A stretch of 64,000 nt of DNA, from contig CAKQRZ010000002.1 in assembly GCA_934271715.1 (NCBI GenBank), positions 110,302 to 174,301 of the forward strand. Direction: 5' to 3'. The notes beneath the pieces were generated by a model. The model saw only the letters and a program-made list of their open reading frames with translations. It searched no databases and was not told the DNA's origin. Shown here one piece after another: positions 16,319 to 23,691 of the stretch. The translations under genes and the position numbers were made by a program. Source of the stretch: an uncultured Alphaproteobacteria bacterium (GTDB taxonomy: Bacteria; Pseudomonadota; Alphaproteobacteria; RF32; CAG-239). Positions within the stretch are counted from its first letter, which is position 1; every line of letters starts with the position of its first letter.

Positions 16319-19300
16319 TCTTGAGAACAAATTCGTAAGCTTATTCCATACGCCTTTTTCAATCGGCTTTTGCTGTTTTTTCTCGGAAGCCGGTTTCTGT
16401 TGGCTTTGGGCTGTTTTAATGCCGCGCAGTTCCGCCACGCGCTGAGCTGTAACCGGTTTTTGCTGCGGTTTTGGAGCTTGCGCCTTTTTAGCTTGTTCTG
16501 CAGCCTGCTGCTTTTTTGTCTCATTTATGGCTTGTTTGGTGTCGGCCACCGCCAGACCGCAGTCAATGCCGGTGCTGACAAGAGTTCCGACGCCCGGAAC
16601 ACAGCCGGCCGCGCCGGAGCATACCTCGCCGACGGCTTTGCCCCATTCGCCTTTTTTAGCGCGTTCATAGGCAAAGTATAAACCAGCGCCCAGACTAACC
16701 AGCGGAATTTTCTTCAAAACAGCCTTGCCGGCCGCTTTGCCTGCTGCTTTAGCGCCGGCTTTTACCGCAGCCTTGGTTGCAGCCTTTTCAGCAGCTTTGG
16801 CAGTAGCTTTTTGAGCGGCTTTTTTAGTCAAGTTATGCTCAGCAACTTTGGTTACGACTTTTTCCGTGCCTTTAGACAAGCCTTTTGCCGCCAGATTCAT
16901 GCCGCCGGCAGTAGCCGCTCCCTGAATTGCGGCGTGGACGGTGCCTTTAGCCATGGTGGCGGCCGCGCCTTTTTTATCGCCGCTTTTATATTGCTCGTAG
17001 GCAGTTACACCGGTGGCGGCAATAGCTGCAGTCGGCACCACTCCGGCCGCGCCGACAACTTTTGCGCCGACTTTGTTTTTAGGACGCCAGCTGTCAATTT
17101 TGTTAATAGTCCGGCCGGCGGCGTTGTCGTTTAGAACTTTGCCGGCTTTTTCCAAAGTATTGTCAATGCTGTTGCTGACGGCAGAAACTTTGCTGCCTAA
17201 GCCGCTGCTTTCTTTTTGAGCTTTCAGGGTATTATGCAAATCTCCGTTGACAGCCGGAGTTTTTGCTGGAGCATTCTTTGCTTGCTGCGCAGTTTCCGTC
17301 TGCTGTTTTAAGGTTTCTTTCAGCTCCGGCGTATTTTCATTCGCAGCCGTTTTTACCGCAGGTTCAGGCTGCTCTGTAACTTTTTTATCTATATTTAGCC
17401 ATTTATCATTTCTGGCTTTATCTAAATTTCTATATTGGTCGCATAATTGCTCTCCGTTGGATAACATTACGCCAAGTCCTACATCATTGCCTTTATAATA
17501 TAATTTATCGGCAAGCTTTTCATCTTTAGAAATAATATAGACGTCATTGTCAAAATAAGCAGCTACAACACCATTATTTCTGCCATATACAACTTTGCTT
17601 TGCGTGTTTGCTATTTCTTTTGCTCCGTCTTCAAAGTAAGATTTAATACTTCGGGAACCATCATTGTATGTGGTATGTAAATTGTCATCTTTTGTAAACA
17701 TCATATAGGAATCTTTATCAATTCCCCACGAAGTTAGCAGTTTTTCAGTTTCTTTGCATTTTTTGTAGGACTCAACAGAGTTAAATCTTGCAAGTTCTTT
17801 ATTTTTCTCAGCTAACATTCTATGCAAAGTATTATTTTCATTATATAGAATAGCTTTGGGTTTGTTATTATCATCTGTTATAATAGTAAAATAACTGTCA
17901 GGAATTGTTGTTTTAGCTAGTGCTTCTTCAGATATGGTTATACTTTTTAGGTTTGGATAATAAGGGAGTTTTTCAGGTAGTTTGACATTTTTATCAAAAG
18001 TTACATCTCCCTTTAAAATCATATTAACATTTTCTAGATTTATATTACCTTTTATATCTGCATTATCAAAAGTGACGTTATCAGGTAATTTACAACCTTC
18101 TGAAAAGTGTGTTTTTCCAGATATTGTCAGATTTTTTACGTTTTCCAAGTTTACATTTTTAGGCATGTATGAATCTGAAATTTCACAATAGTTTCCTATT
18201 ACATCAACATTGTTTGTAAATTCCATATTGTCTAAAGATATTTTACCTGAAGCATAAATATCTTTTACATCTAAAGGCTTATCAGACTTTAAATGTGCGT
18301 TTTTTAACTTTAAAGTTTCTAAAGAAACATGGTCTTTTAGATGTATATCTCCGGATAATGTGCCGTCATAGCTATTTACATTTTCTAATGCAGCATTTCT
18401 TAAAATCACATTATCGGAAAATTTATCTAAAATATCTTGGTTTACAGTACCTGTAAGCAGTACAGAGGGGAGATAGTCATGTTTTTTGGAAATATATTTA
18501 TCATTATAATCTTCCGGAGATATTTGCTGAATATTATAATTTCTTTTTGTATAGGAGTTTGCTGTTTCATTTTTTTCAGCAAGTTCTAAAAGAGCGTTTT
18601 GCCTATCTCTTTCAACAGGATTTCTAACAGTAAACTCTAAAGTATGTAATTTAGCAAAATTTTCCCAATCTTTAGATAAGTAGCCGTTTTCATTTGCAAT
18701 TTTGCAAATTTTACCGTCAACATTAAGATAAATTCCCTTTAATTTATTTCTGTGTTCATAAATAGGTGTCTCACAACCAATAGAAGCTCCGCTTATATCA
18801 AATCCTTTTATACCGTTTTCAATTTGATAGTCGTTATAATATTTTTGATTGGGAGCTGCTTCATATTCATAAAGAAAACCATATTGTTTACCGTCAACAG
18901 GTTTATAGCTTCTTAGTTCACCGGAATAACGTTTTGCAGTAGCAAAGTCTGATGAACCATAAAGAAAATCTTTTGTACATGCTCTGGATAAAACAGCATA
19001 TGGGTTATTTCCTGTTGTACCGCCTCTGTAGATTGATTTTCCATAATTTTCTTTCGTATATTTATTTATGTCATCTTCTGAAATCACATTATTTTCAGCA
19101 TTTTTCAGTTGCTTGCTTACAAAATCTTCAAAAGATTGATTACCTAAAATACTTTTGTCAGCATGCGAGGCTGAGTCTACATTGTCTCTATAATATCCGG
19201 TGTCTTCAACACATTTTACAAAACTGCTTTTTACCTTAGGATGAGCGTATCCATAAATATTTATATCATTAGCTTTTAATTCGTCAACAACATCGGACAG

Positions 19301-19660
19301 CATGGCTAAAGCTTCATCAGATTTTAAATATGGGAGCTTTAATCCGGTATCAGATATATATATTTTAGATGGGTCAGCTTCTGATAAAGTGACATCAAAA
19401 TTGTGTGAAGATAAAATGTTAAATATTTTTTGCTTTTCTTTAGGGGATAATTGTAAACTTTCAGCATCCATATTCGGAGCAGGTCTTTCATCTGGATCTA
19501 TTATTTCTAAAGAAATAGAACAAGGTTCGGACAAACCTAAAAAAGTTCCATAATCTTTGACAGCGCTGCCATCTTTTTCAATATTCAATATATGCTCAAG
19601 TTCATCCTGATACAAAGAATTTGAAAGAATGTTGTCTAAATAATCTTGTGTTATAGCCAT
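16316..19660 (-). CDS. Large toxin/effector-like protein with possible ADP-ribosyltransferase domain
   Basis: The start is placed at ATG 19660 (MAITQDYLDN), which has GGAGAATAAC in front; the product is 1114 residues. Four zones are visible. Residues 1-205 are helical with unknown homology. Residues ~210-315 contain IYRGGTT, then SSDFATAKRYSG, then CETPIYEHRNKLKGIYL, a layout like the R-S-E signature of ADP-ribosyltransferase toxins (inference). Residues ~395-580 are a run of short strands (VTFDNADIKGNINLENV) suggesting a beta-solenoid. Residues ~760-1090 are Ala/Lys-rich with glycine-zipper hydrophobic stretches (VVGAAGVVPTAAIAATGV, PGVGTLVSTGIDCGLAV). DNA for the N-terminal two-thirds is clearly more AT-rich than for the C-terminal third, suggesting a chimeric origin. 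No immunity gene is evident. Confidence 0.7.
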   Translation of the reverse strand: MAITQDYLDNILSNSLYQDELEHILNIEKDGSAVKDYGTFLGLSEPCSISLEIIDPDERPAPNMDAESLQLSPKEKQKIFNILSSHNFDVTLSEADPSKIYISDTGLKLPYLKSDEALAMLSDVVDELKANDINIYGYAHPKVKSSFVKCVEDTGYYRDNVDSASHADKSILGNQSFEDFVSKQLKNAENNVISEDDINKYTKENYGKSIYRGGTTGNNPYAVLSRACTKDFLYGSSDFATAKRYSGELRSYKPVDGKQYGFLYEYEAAPNQKYYNDYQIENGIKGFDISGASIGCETPIYEHRNKLKGIYLNVDGKICKIANENGYLSKDWENFAKLHTLEFTVRNPVERDRQNALLELAEKNETANSYTKRNYNIQQISPEDYNDKYISKKHDYLPSVLLTGTVNQDILDKFSDNVILRNAALENVNSYDGTLSGDIHLKDHVSLETLKLKNAHLKSDKPLDVKDIYASGKISLDNMEFTNNVDVIGNYCEISDSYMPKNVNLENVKNLTISGKTHFSEGCKLPDNVTFDNADIKGNINLENVNMILKGDVTFDKNVKLPEKLPYYPNLKSITISEEALAKTTIPDSYFTIITDDNNKPKAILYNENNTLHRMLAEKNKELARFNSVESYKKCKETEKLLTSWGIDKDSYMMFTKDDNLHTTYNDGSRSIKSYFEDGAKEIANTQSKVVYGRNNGVVAAYFDNDVYIISKDEKLADKLYYKGNDVGLGVMLSNGEQLCDQYRNLDKARNDKWLNIDKKVTEQPEPAVKTAANENTPELKETLKQQTETAQQAKNAPAKTPAVNGDLHNTLKAQKESSGLGSKVSAVSNSIDNTLEKAGKVLNDNAAGRTINKIDSWRPKNKVGAKVVGAAGVVPTAAIAATGVTAYEQYKSGDKKGAAATMAKGTVHAAIQGAATAGGMNLAAKGLSKGTEKVVTKVAEHNLTKKAAQKATAKAAEKAATKAAVKAGAKAAGKAAGKAVLKKIPLVSLGAGLYFAYERAKKGEWGKAVGEVCSGAAGCVPGVGTLVSTGIDCGLAVADTKQAINETKKQQAAEQAKKAQAPKPQQKPVTAQRVAELRGIKTAQSQQKPASEKKQQKPIEKGVWNKLTNLFSR

Positions 19661-19778
19661 GTTATTCTCCAATTTCCCTTAGTTTACCAGACCGGCGGGA
19701 TGTTTGCAAGCGTTTTCGGAAAAATAGACGGGATTTGTCATATTTTTGCAACAAATCTGCGGCAGCGGGTTAAAATGC

Positions 19779-19807
19779 TTGACAAGCGACTATTTAAATT
19801 ATATGTA
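19779..19807 (+). promoter_or_regulatory. Promoter of the MATE leader
   Basis: TTGACA (19779-19784), a 17-bp spacer and TATGTA (19802-19807). It drives a ~110-nt untranslated leader ahead of the MATE gene. Confidence 0.6.
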
Positions 19808-19813
19808 GCCTTA

Positions 19814-19893
19814 AAATGTTTTGTAATCCTCATCGGAGGGCAAAAGCCGGATAAGGTGACTGGGTAAAACCAATTATTATGCCGGCCTTTTTT
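19814..19893 (+). ncRNA. Candidate attenuator/riboswitch leader of the MATE gene
   Basis: After the promoter the leader contains a small hairpin CCTC-ATC-GGAGG, a GCAAAAGC element, the segment GATAAGGTGACTGGG with GGGTAAAACC, and a stem GCCGG...CCGGC followed by six T residues about 30 bases before the MATE start. This is an attenuator layout. Guanidine-IV (mepA) riboswitches are known to sit upstream of MATE transporters and act on terminators; the context fits, but I cannot confirm the consensus from memory. Confidence 0.5.
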
Positions 19894-19922
19894 GTGTTTA
19901 AATTTTAACTTATGGTGATTTT

Positions 19923-21272
19923 ATGAACTTTGGAACAGAAAAAATTTCAACGTTATTTCAAAAAATTTTTATTCCGACTTTGCTGGGGATGATTAGCCTT
20001 TGCGCCATTACCGCTGTGGACGGCATGTTCGTGGGACACAGCGTGGGCAGCGACGGCATTGCCGCTATCAACATCACGGCGCCGCTGTTTATGATTTTTA
20101 CCGGTATCGGGCTGATGTCGGGCATCGGCAGCTCGGTTATTGCATCAATAGCTTTGGCAAAAGGCAAAATCAAAGCTGCGCGGCTTAATGTAACTCAGTC
20201 GCTGCTGTTTGTTTCAATCTTTGCTTTAATTTTATCGGTCTTAATGTTTGTTTTTGCAGATAAAACTTCTTATCTGCTTGGCTCGTCCGACTACTTGCTG
20301 CCCTATGTTAAAACTTATCTTTTGTGGATTTTGCCGTCGTTTCTTTTTTTGATGTGGTCATCGCTGGGGCTGTTTATTATCCGCCTAGACGGCGCGCCGA
20401 AACTCGCCATGTGGTTCACGGTAATAGACGCCGTTGCCAACACTTTTTTAGACTGGCTGTTTATGTTTCCGTTCGGCTGGGGGCTGATGGGCGCAGCGCT
20501 TGCCTCTACGATTGCCACAATCATCGGCGGAGTTTTAACTTTGGGCTATTTGCTGTATAAGGCCAAAACTCTGCGCTTATATCCGATTAAACTGGGACTG
20601 CGCGGTTTTTCGCTGTTTTTCAAAGGAATCGCCAACCAATGCCGTATCGGTTCTTCGGCCATGCTGGGCGAGGCGACAATGGCGGTTTTGATGTTTGTCG
20701 GAAATCACATTTTTATGCAATATCTGGGCGACAACGGAGTAGGGGCGTTCGGCGTCTGCTGCTACTATACGCCGTTTGTGTTTATGGTGGGCAATGCCAT
20801 CGCGCAGTCCGCGCAGCCGATTATCAGCTATAATTTCGGCTTGGGCAGTTTTGAGCGCGTGAAAGAGTCCGTTAAAATTGCTTTAAGTACGGCGCTGGGG
20901 TTCGGCATTGCCACAACCTTTATTTTCAGCGTGTTTCCGCATTCTATGGTCGGATTGTTCCTTAAAGACGGCAATCCGGCGGCCGAATTGGCAATTTTCG
21001 GCTTCCCGTATTTTGCAATCGGTTTCAGTTTTTTTATTTTGAATCTGACGGTAATCGGTTATTTTCAAAGTTTGGAGTGCATAAAACCTGCAACATTTTT
21101 TGCGATATTGCGCGGATTTGTTTTTTTGGTTCCGTCATTTGTCTTGTTGCCAAAAGTTTTGGGTATACAAGGAATTTGGCTGGCGATGCCTATGTCAGAA
21201 TGCTTGACTTTTGCTATGATTGCGCTGTATTATCTGAAACAGCATTATCAGCAGAGAACGGAGAAAAAATGA
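19923..21272 (+). CDS. MATE-family multidrug efflux transporter, MepA-like
   Basis: A 449-residue inner-membrane protein with twelve predicted hydrophobic helices and the MATE N-terminal signature (IPTLLGMISLCAITAVDGMF, then VGHSVGSDGIAAINI). MATE proteins export cationic drugs and metabolites in exchange for Na+ or H+. The N-terminal motifs look closest to the MepA branch. The gene follows a leader with a terminator-like hairpin, so expression is probably controlled by attenuation. Its TGA overlaps the ATG of the PUA-like gene (ATGA), suggesting translational coupling. Confidence 0.92.
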   Translation: MNFGTEKISTLFQKIFIPTLLGMISLCAITAVDGMFVGHSVGSDGIAAINITAPLFMIFTGIGLMSGIGSSVIASIALAKGKIKAARLNVTQSLLFVSIFALILSVLMFVFADKTSYLLGSSDYLLPYVKTYLLWILPSFLFLMWSSLGLFIIRLDGAPKLAMWFTVIDAVANTFLDWLFMFPFGWGLMGAALASTIATIIGGVLTLGYLLYKAKTLRLYPIKLGLRGFSLFFKGIANQCRIGSSAMLGEATMAVLMFVGNHIFMQYLGDNGVGAFGVCCYYTPFVFMVGNAIAQSAQPIISYNFGLGSFERVKESVKIALSTALGFGIATTFIFSVFPHSMVGLFLKDGNPAAELAIFGFPYFAIGFSFFILNLTVIGYFQSLECIKPATFFAILRGFVFLVPSFVLLPKVLGIQGIWLAMPMSECLTFAMIALYYLKQHYQQRTEKK

Positions 21273-21640
21273 GGGTTTTGCTATCAATAAAACCTAAATA
21301 TGCTGAAAAAATTTTCAGCGGTGTAAAACGTTACGAGTTTCGTAAACAGGCATTTAAAAAACCTGTGGATGTTGTTGTTTTATACGCGACTAAACCGGTT
21401 GGCAAAATTGTCGGAGAATTCAGGCTTAAAAGCATACTTCAAGGTTCTCCGGATGAAATTTGGCGGCTGACGGAACAATTTTCGGGTATCAGCCATGATT
21501 TTTACGCCGCTTATTACAAAAACCGCGGCAAGGCGTATGCTTTGGAAATTGCCGCGCCGAAACGCTATAAAAAGCCTATTGAGCCAACGGAATTTATGGC
21601 TGATTTTTCTGCCCCGCAGTCATTCCGCTATATTCCTTAA
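21269..21640 (+). CDS. PUA-like (ASCH/EVE-type) small protein
   Basis: The start is the ATG at 21269, which overlaps the MATE stop; the longer open frame upstream lies inside the MATE gene. The 123-residue product begins MRVLLSIKPKYAEKIFSGVK and continues YEFRKQ, VVLYATKPVGKIVGEF, the pattern of ASCH-like PUA-fold proteins. These bind RNA or nucleotides, and some relatives are annotated as predicted transcriptional regulators. Whether it acts with the transporter is unknown. The close coupling suggests one transcript. Confidence 0.78.
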   Translation: MRVLLSIKPKYAEKIFSGVKRYEFRKQAFKKPVDVVVLYATKPVGKIVGEFRLKSILQGSPDEIWRLTEQFSGISHDFYAAYYKNRGKAYALEIAAPKRYKKPIEPTEFMADFSAPQSFRYIP

Positions 21641-21699
21641 AATGGCTGTTGACGGCAGGCGCAAAATTTTGTAATATTCCAAAAAACGGAAGATTTATC

Positions 21700-22053
21700 A
21701 TGGAAAAAATGCCGCATTTACATCAACACGAACATGAAGAGCATCTGCACGATGCGCCGGATGAAAAAGCTTTTGCCCGCACCGCTGAGACTTTTCAGCT
21801 GATTTCGGACGCGACGCGGCTGAAAATTTTGTGGCTGCTCTGTCATAATGAAATTTGCGTGAATAATATCGCGGTGTCGGTCAATATGAGTTCTCCGGCG
21901 GTTTCGCATCATTTGCGGTTGCTTAAACAAGCCGGACTTATTGAAAGCCGCCGCGAGGGCAAAGAAATGTATTATAAACTGGCCGAAACCGCCGAGGCTG
22001 CATTGCTGCATCGGGCTTTGGATGATATTTTAGATATTAAATGCCCGCTCTGA
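21700..22053 (+). CDS. ArsR/SmtB-family metal-responsive repressor
   Basis: The start at 21700 (MEKMPHLHQHEHEE) is preceded by GGAAGA; an earlier start would add 17 unlikely residues. The N-terminus is very histidine-rich (HLHQHEHEEHLHD), like Zn or Ni/Co sensors of this family. The winged helix follows the SmtB pattern: ISDATRLKILWLL, EICVNNIAVSVNMSSPAVSH as recognition region, HLRLLKQAGLI, and REGKEMYYKL in the wing. Such proteins repress metal-export genes until metal binds. No transporter of that type is adjacent. It is followed by a terminator. Confidence 0.88.
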   Translation: MEKMPHLHQHEHEEHLHDAPDEKAFARTAETFQLISDATRLKILWLLCHNEICVNNIAVSVNMSSPAVSHHLRLLKQAGLIESRREGKEMYYKLAETAEAALLHRALDDILDIKCPL

Positions 22054-22062
22054 AACGCAAAA

Positions 22063-22097
22063 AAACTCCGGCTTTATGAGAAAGGCGGAGTCTTTAT
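22063..22097 (+). terminator. Terminator after the ArsR gene
   Basis: ACTCCGGCTTT and AAAGGCGGAGT pair across ATGAG, with an A-run before and TCTTTAT after. Confidence 0.7.
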
Positions 22098-22116
22098 AAA
22101 TTATCCTAAAAAGGAA

Positions 22117-22398
22117 TTAGTATTCATAGCGTACTTCCCAGCGGAAAGGCGATGGCTCTTTCGGCTGAAAATAATAGCCTAAAGCCTGATGGTCTTCGGC
22201 TAAAATACGCCAGACCCCAGGAACAGTAGAAGTAATTTCCAGCACCAGAGCATTTTTGATAGACCAAACCGACTTGCTGCAGTATTTGCCGTTGAAAGTC
22301 ATAGAATGGTTACTGTGGCTGACACGCTGTCCTTTTACGCATTTTAAAGGAATAACTTTGTTTTCCTTTAACTCATTAAGTTCAAATTTCTGTGCCAT
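22117..22398 (-). CDS. Orphan protein of 93 residues, unknown function
   Basis: A small soluble protein (MAQKFELNELKENKVIPLK ... WRILAEDHQALGYYFQ) with alternating strands; no family recognised. The leader is AT-rich (ACTAAAATTTTATAATTAT) without Shine-Dalgarno, so it belongs to the orphan class described in the summary. A candidate promoter TTTACT, 17 bp, TATATA lies just upstream. It converges with the ArsR gene, and their 3' ends are about 60 bp apart with the hairpin at 22063 between them. Confidence 0.65.
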   Translation of the reverse strand: MAQKFELNELKENKVIPLKCVKGQRVSHSNHSMTFNGKYCSKSVWSIKNALVLEITSTVPGVWRILAEDHQALGYYFQPKEPSPFRWEVRYEY

Positions 22399-22478
22399 AA
22401 TTATAAAATTTTAGTAAAACAAAATAATTGAAAATGTAATGACTATATAGCGCGGTAAAACTGAAAAGTAAAGAACTT

Positions 22479-22928
22479 TCAGTGAGTTTTTTCGGCATTT
22501 TTCTCTGCGCCGCGATGTACAAGATTTTGGGTAGTGTCTTTAGTTTTTTCCCAAGCTTCAGACGACATCTCTTTGCTTTTATCCCAGATTTCTTCGGATT
22601 TCTCAGAAATTTTATGGGCAGCTTTCTGCGAGTTTTCTTTAGTCTTGTCCCAAAGCTCTTCCGACTTTTCGGCTATATTGTCTTTTGCGGCATGCAGAGT
22701 TTCTTTGGCTTTGTTCAAATTGTGCTGAGTTTTGTGCAGCATTTTAATATCTCCTTGCTGATGATTTTGGGTTGCTTTGTTAATGGCTTCGGTTGTTTTT
22801 TGAGCTTGTAAAAGCGACTGTTCGGCGGTTGGAGCCGGGGATTTTTCCTGCAAATTCAGGCTTCGCCCCGTGTAACAGACCAAACCGGCCAAAACGGCAA
22901 CCGTAAGCGCCTTATAAAAATTACGCAT
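22479..22928 (-). CDS. Secreted or anchored helical repeat protein, LEA/apolipoprotein-like
   Basis: 149 residues with an N-terminal hydrophobic segment (ALTVAVLAGLVCYTG) after a basic start, either a signal peptide or anchor. From residue ~60 on it is a long amphipathic helix with 11-residue periodicity: KSEELWDKTKE, KSEEIWDKSKE, SSEAWEKTKD. This is the pattern of group 3 LEA-like and apolipoprotein-like proteins, which often protect against desiccation or coat membranes, so an envelope stress role is possible. A strong AAAGGAG Shine-Dalgarno precedes the ATG. No specific partner is visible. Confidence 0.75.
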   Translation of the reverse strand: MRNFYKALTVAVLAGLVCYTGRSLNLQEKSPAPTAEQSLLQAQKTTEAINKATQNHQQGDIKMLHKTQHNLNKAKETLHAAKDNIAEKSEELWDKTKENSQKAAHKISEKSEEIWDKSKEMSSEAWEKTKDTTQNLVHRGAEKNAEKTH

Positions 22929-23160
22929 AATCTATTCTCCTTTTATTGTTCGGAAAAACATATAGATATGATTAAAAATCTTTTTTATCTGACAAATAGA
23001 CTAGGTTTAGCCGGTTACAAATCTAAAAGCATCCCGTTTTTAGAAGCTTTTGGGGTTTATTTACTAAAACCTGTGCAAAAGTTGCAGGGAGGGTGTACTT
23101 TTATTTACTTTTTGTTAAGATATGCTTGTTTGATGTACTTTTTTTATAAAGGAGCGTAAC

Positions 23161-23616
23161 ATGAAAAAATTTTTAGGCACAATGGCAGTTTTATCTGTTG
23201 TATGTTTGGCCGGCACCGCTCACGCTGTTGACAGCACCGGCGGCTGCGGTTTAGGTTCTATGGCTTGGCGCGGTCAAAGCGGTGTAATTCCTCAGTCTTT
23301 GGCTATGACCACCAACTCTTGGTTTTCTAACACCATCGGCGTGACAATGGGAACTTCCGGCTGCGACCCTAACGGCCGTGTAACCGGCGGTACAGGCCGT
23401 ATGACTCTGGCCTTTTTGCAGGATAATATGGAACAGTTTGCTATGGACGCAGCGGCAGGACGCGGCGAAACCATTGAAACTTTGGCCGGTATCTTGGATG
23501 TAGACAGCGAAACTTTGGGCAAAGAAGTTCAGCAGAAATTCGCTTATATTTTCCCTAACGACAATGTAGAAGCTGCTGACGTAGCTTTGAAAGTTATGGA
23601 AATCGCCAAGGCTTAA
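23161..23616 (+). CDS. DUF3015-family secreted protein
   Basis: 151 residues with a signal peptide (MKKFLGTMAVLSVVCLAGTA, cleavage after AHA). The mature part has TGGCGLGSMAW, TTNSW and GVTMGTSGC, the conserved cysteine motifs of the DUF3015 family of periplasmic proteins. The C-terminal half is helical (MTLAFLQDNMEQFAMDAAAG). Function is unknown in the family. It has a good Shine-Dalgarno (AAAGGAG). A hairpin follows the stop and lies between it and the DUF4105 gene. Confidence 0.85.
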   Translation: MKKFLGTMAVLSVVCLAGTAHAVDSTGGCGLGSMAWRGQSGVIPQSLAMTTNSWFSNTIGVTMGTSGCDPNGRVTGGTGRMTLAFLQDNMEQFAMDAAAGRGETIETLAGILDVDSETLGKEVQQKFAYIFPNDNVEAADVALKVMEIAKA

Positions 23617-23627
23617 TTGCTGAAATA

Positions 23628-23682
23628 AGGGAGAGCCGCTCGGTTGCCGAAAATGATTTTTTTAGGTAAGGAGCGGCTTTTT
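23628..23682 (+). terminator. Terminator between the DUF3015 and DUF4105 genes
   Basis: AGCCGCTC pairs with GAGCGGCT across a ~35-base loop, followed by a T-run. It excludes the upstream alternative start of the next gene, which lies inside the loop. Confidence 0.65.
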
Positions 23683-23691
23683 TATTTGTGT

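Noticed and set aside
19646..19867. A 73-codon plus-strand ORF before the MATE gene
   Set aside because: It overlaps the start of the large minus-strand gene and the MATE promoter and leader; no ribosome binding site.
22968..23159. A 63-codon ORF upstream of the DUF3015 gene
   Set aside because: No ribosome binding site, poor composition, and it overlaps the leader region of the next gene. The 230-base interval otherwise shows only AT-rich sequence and a possible promoter.
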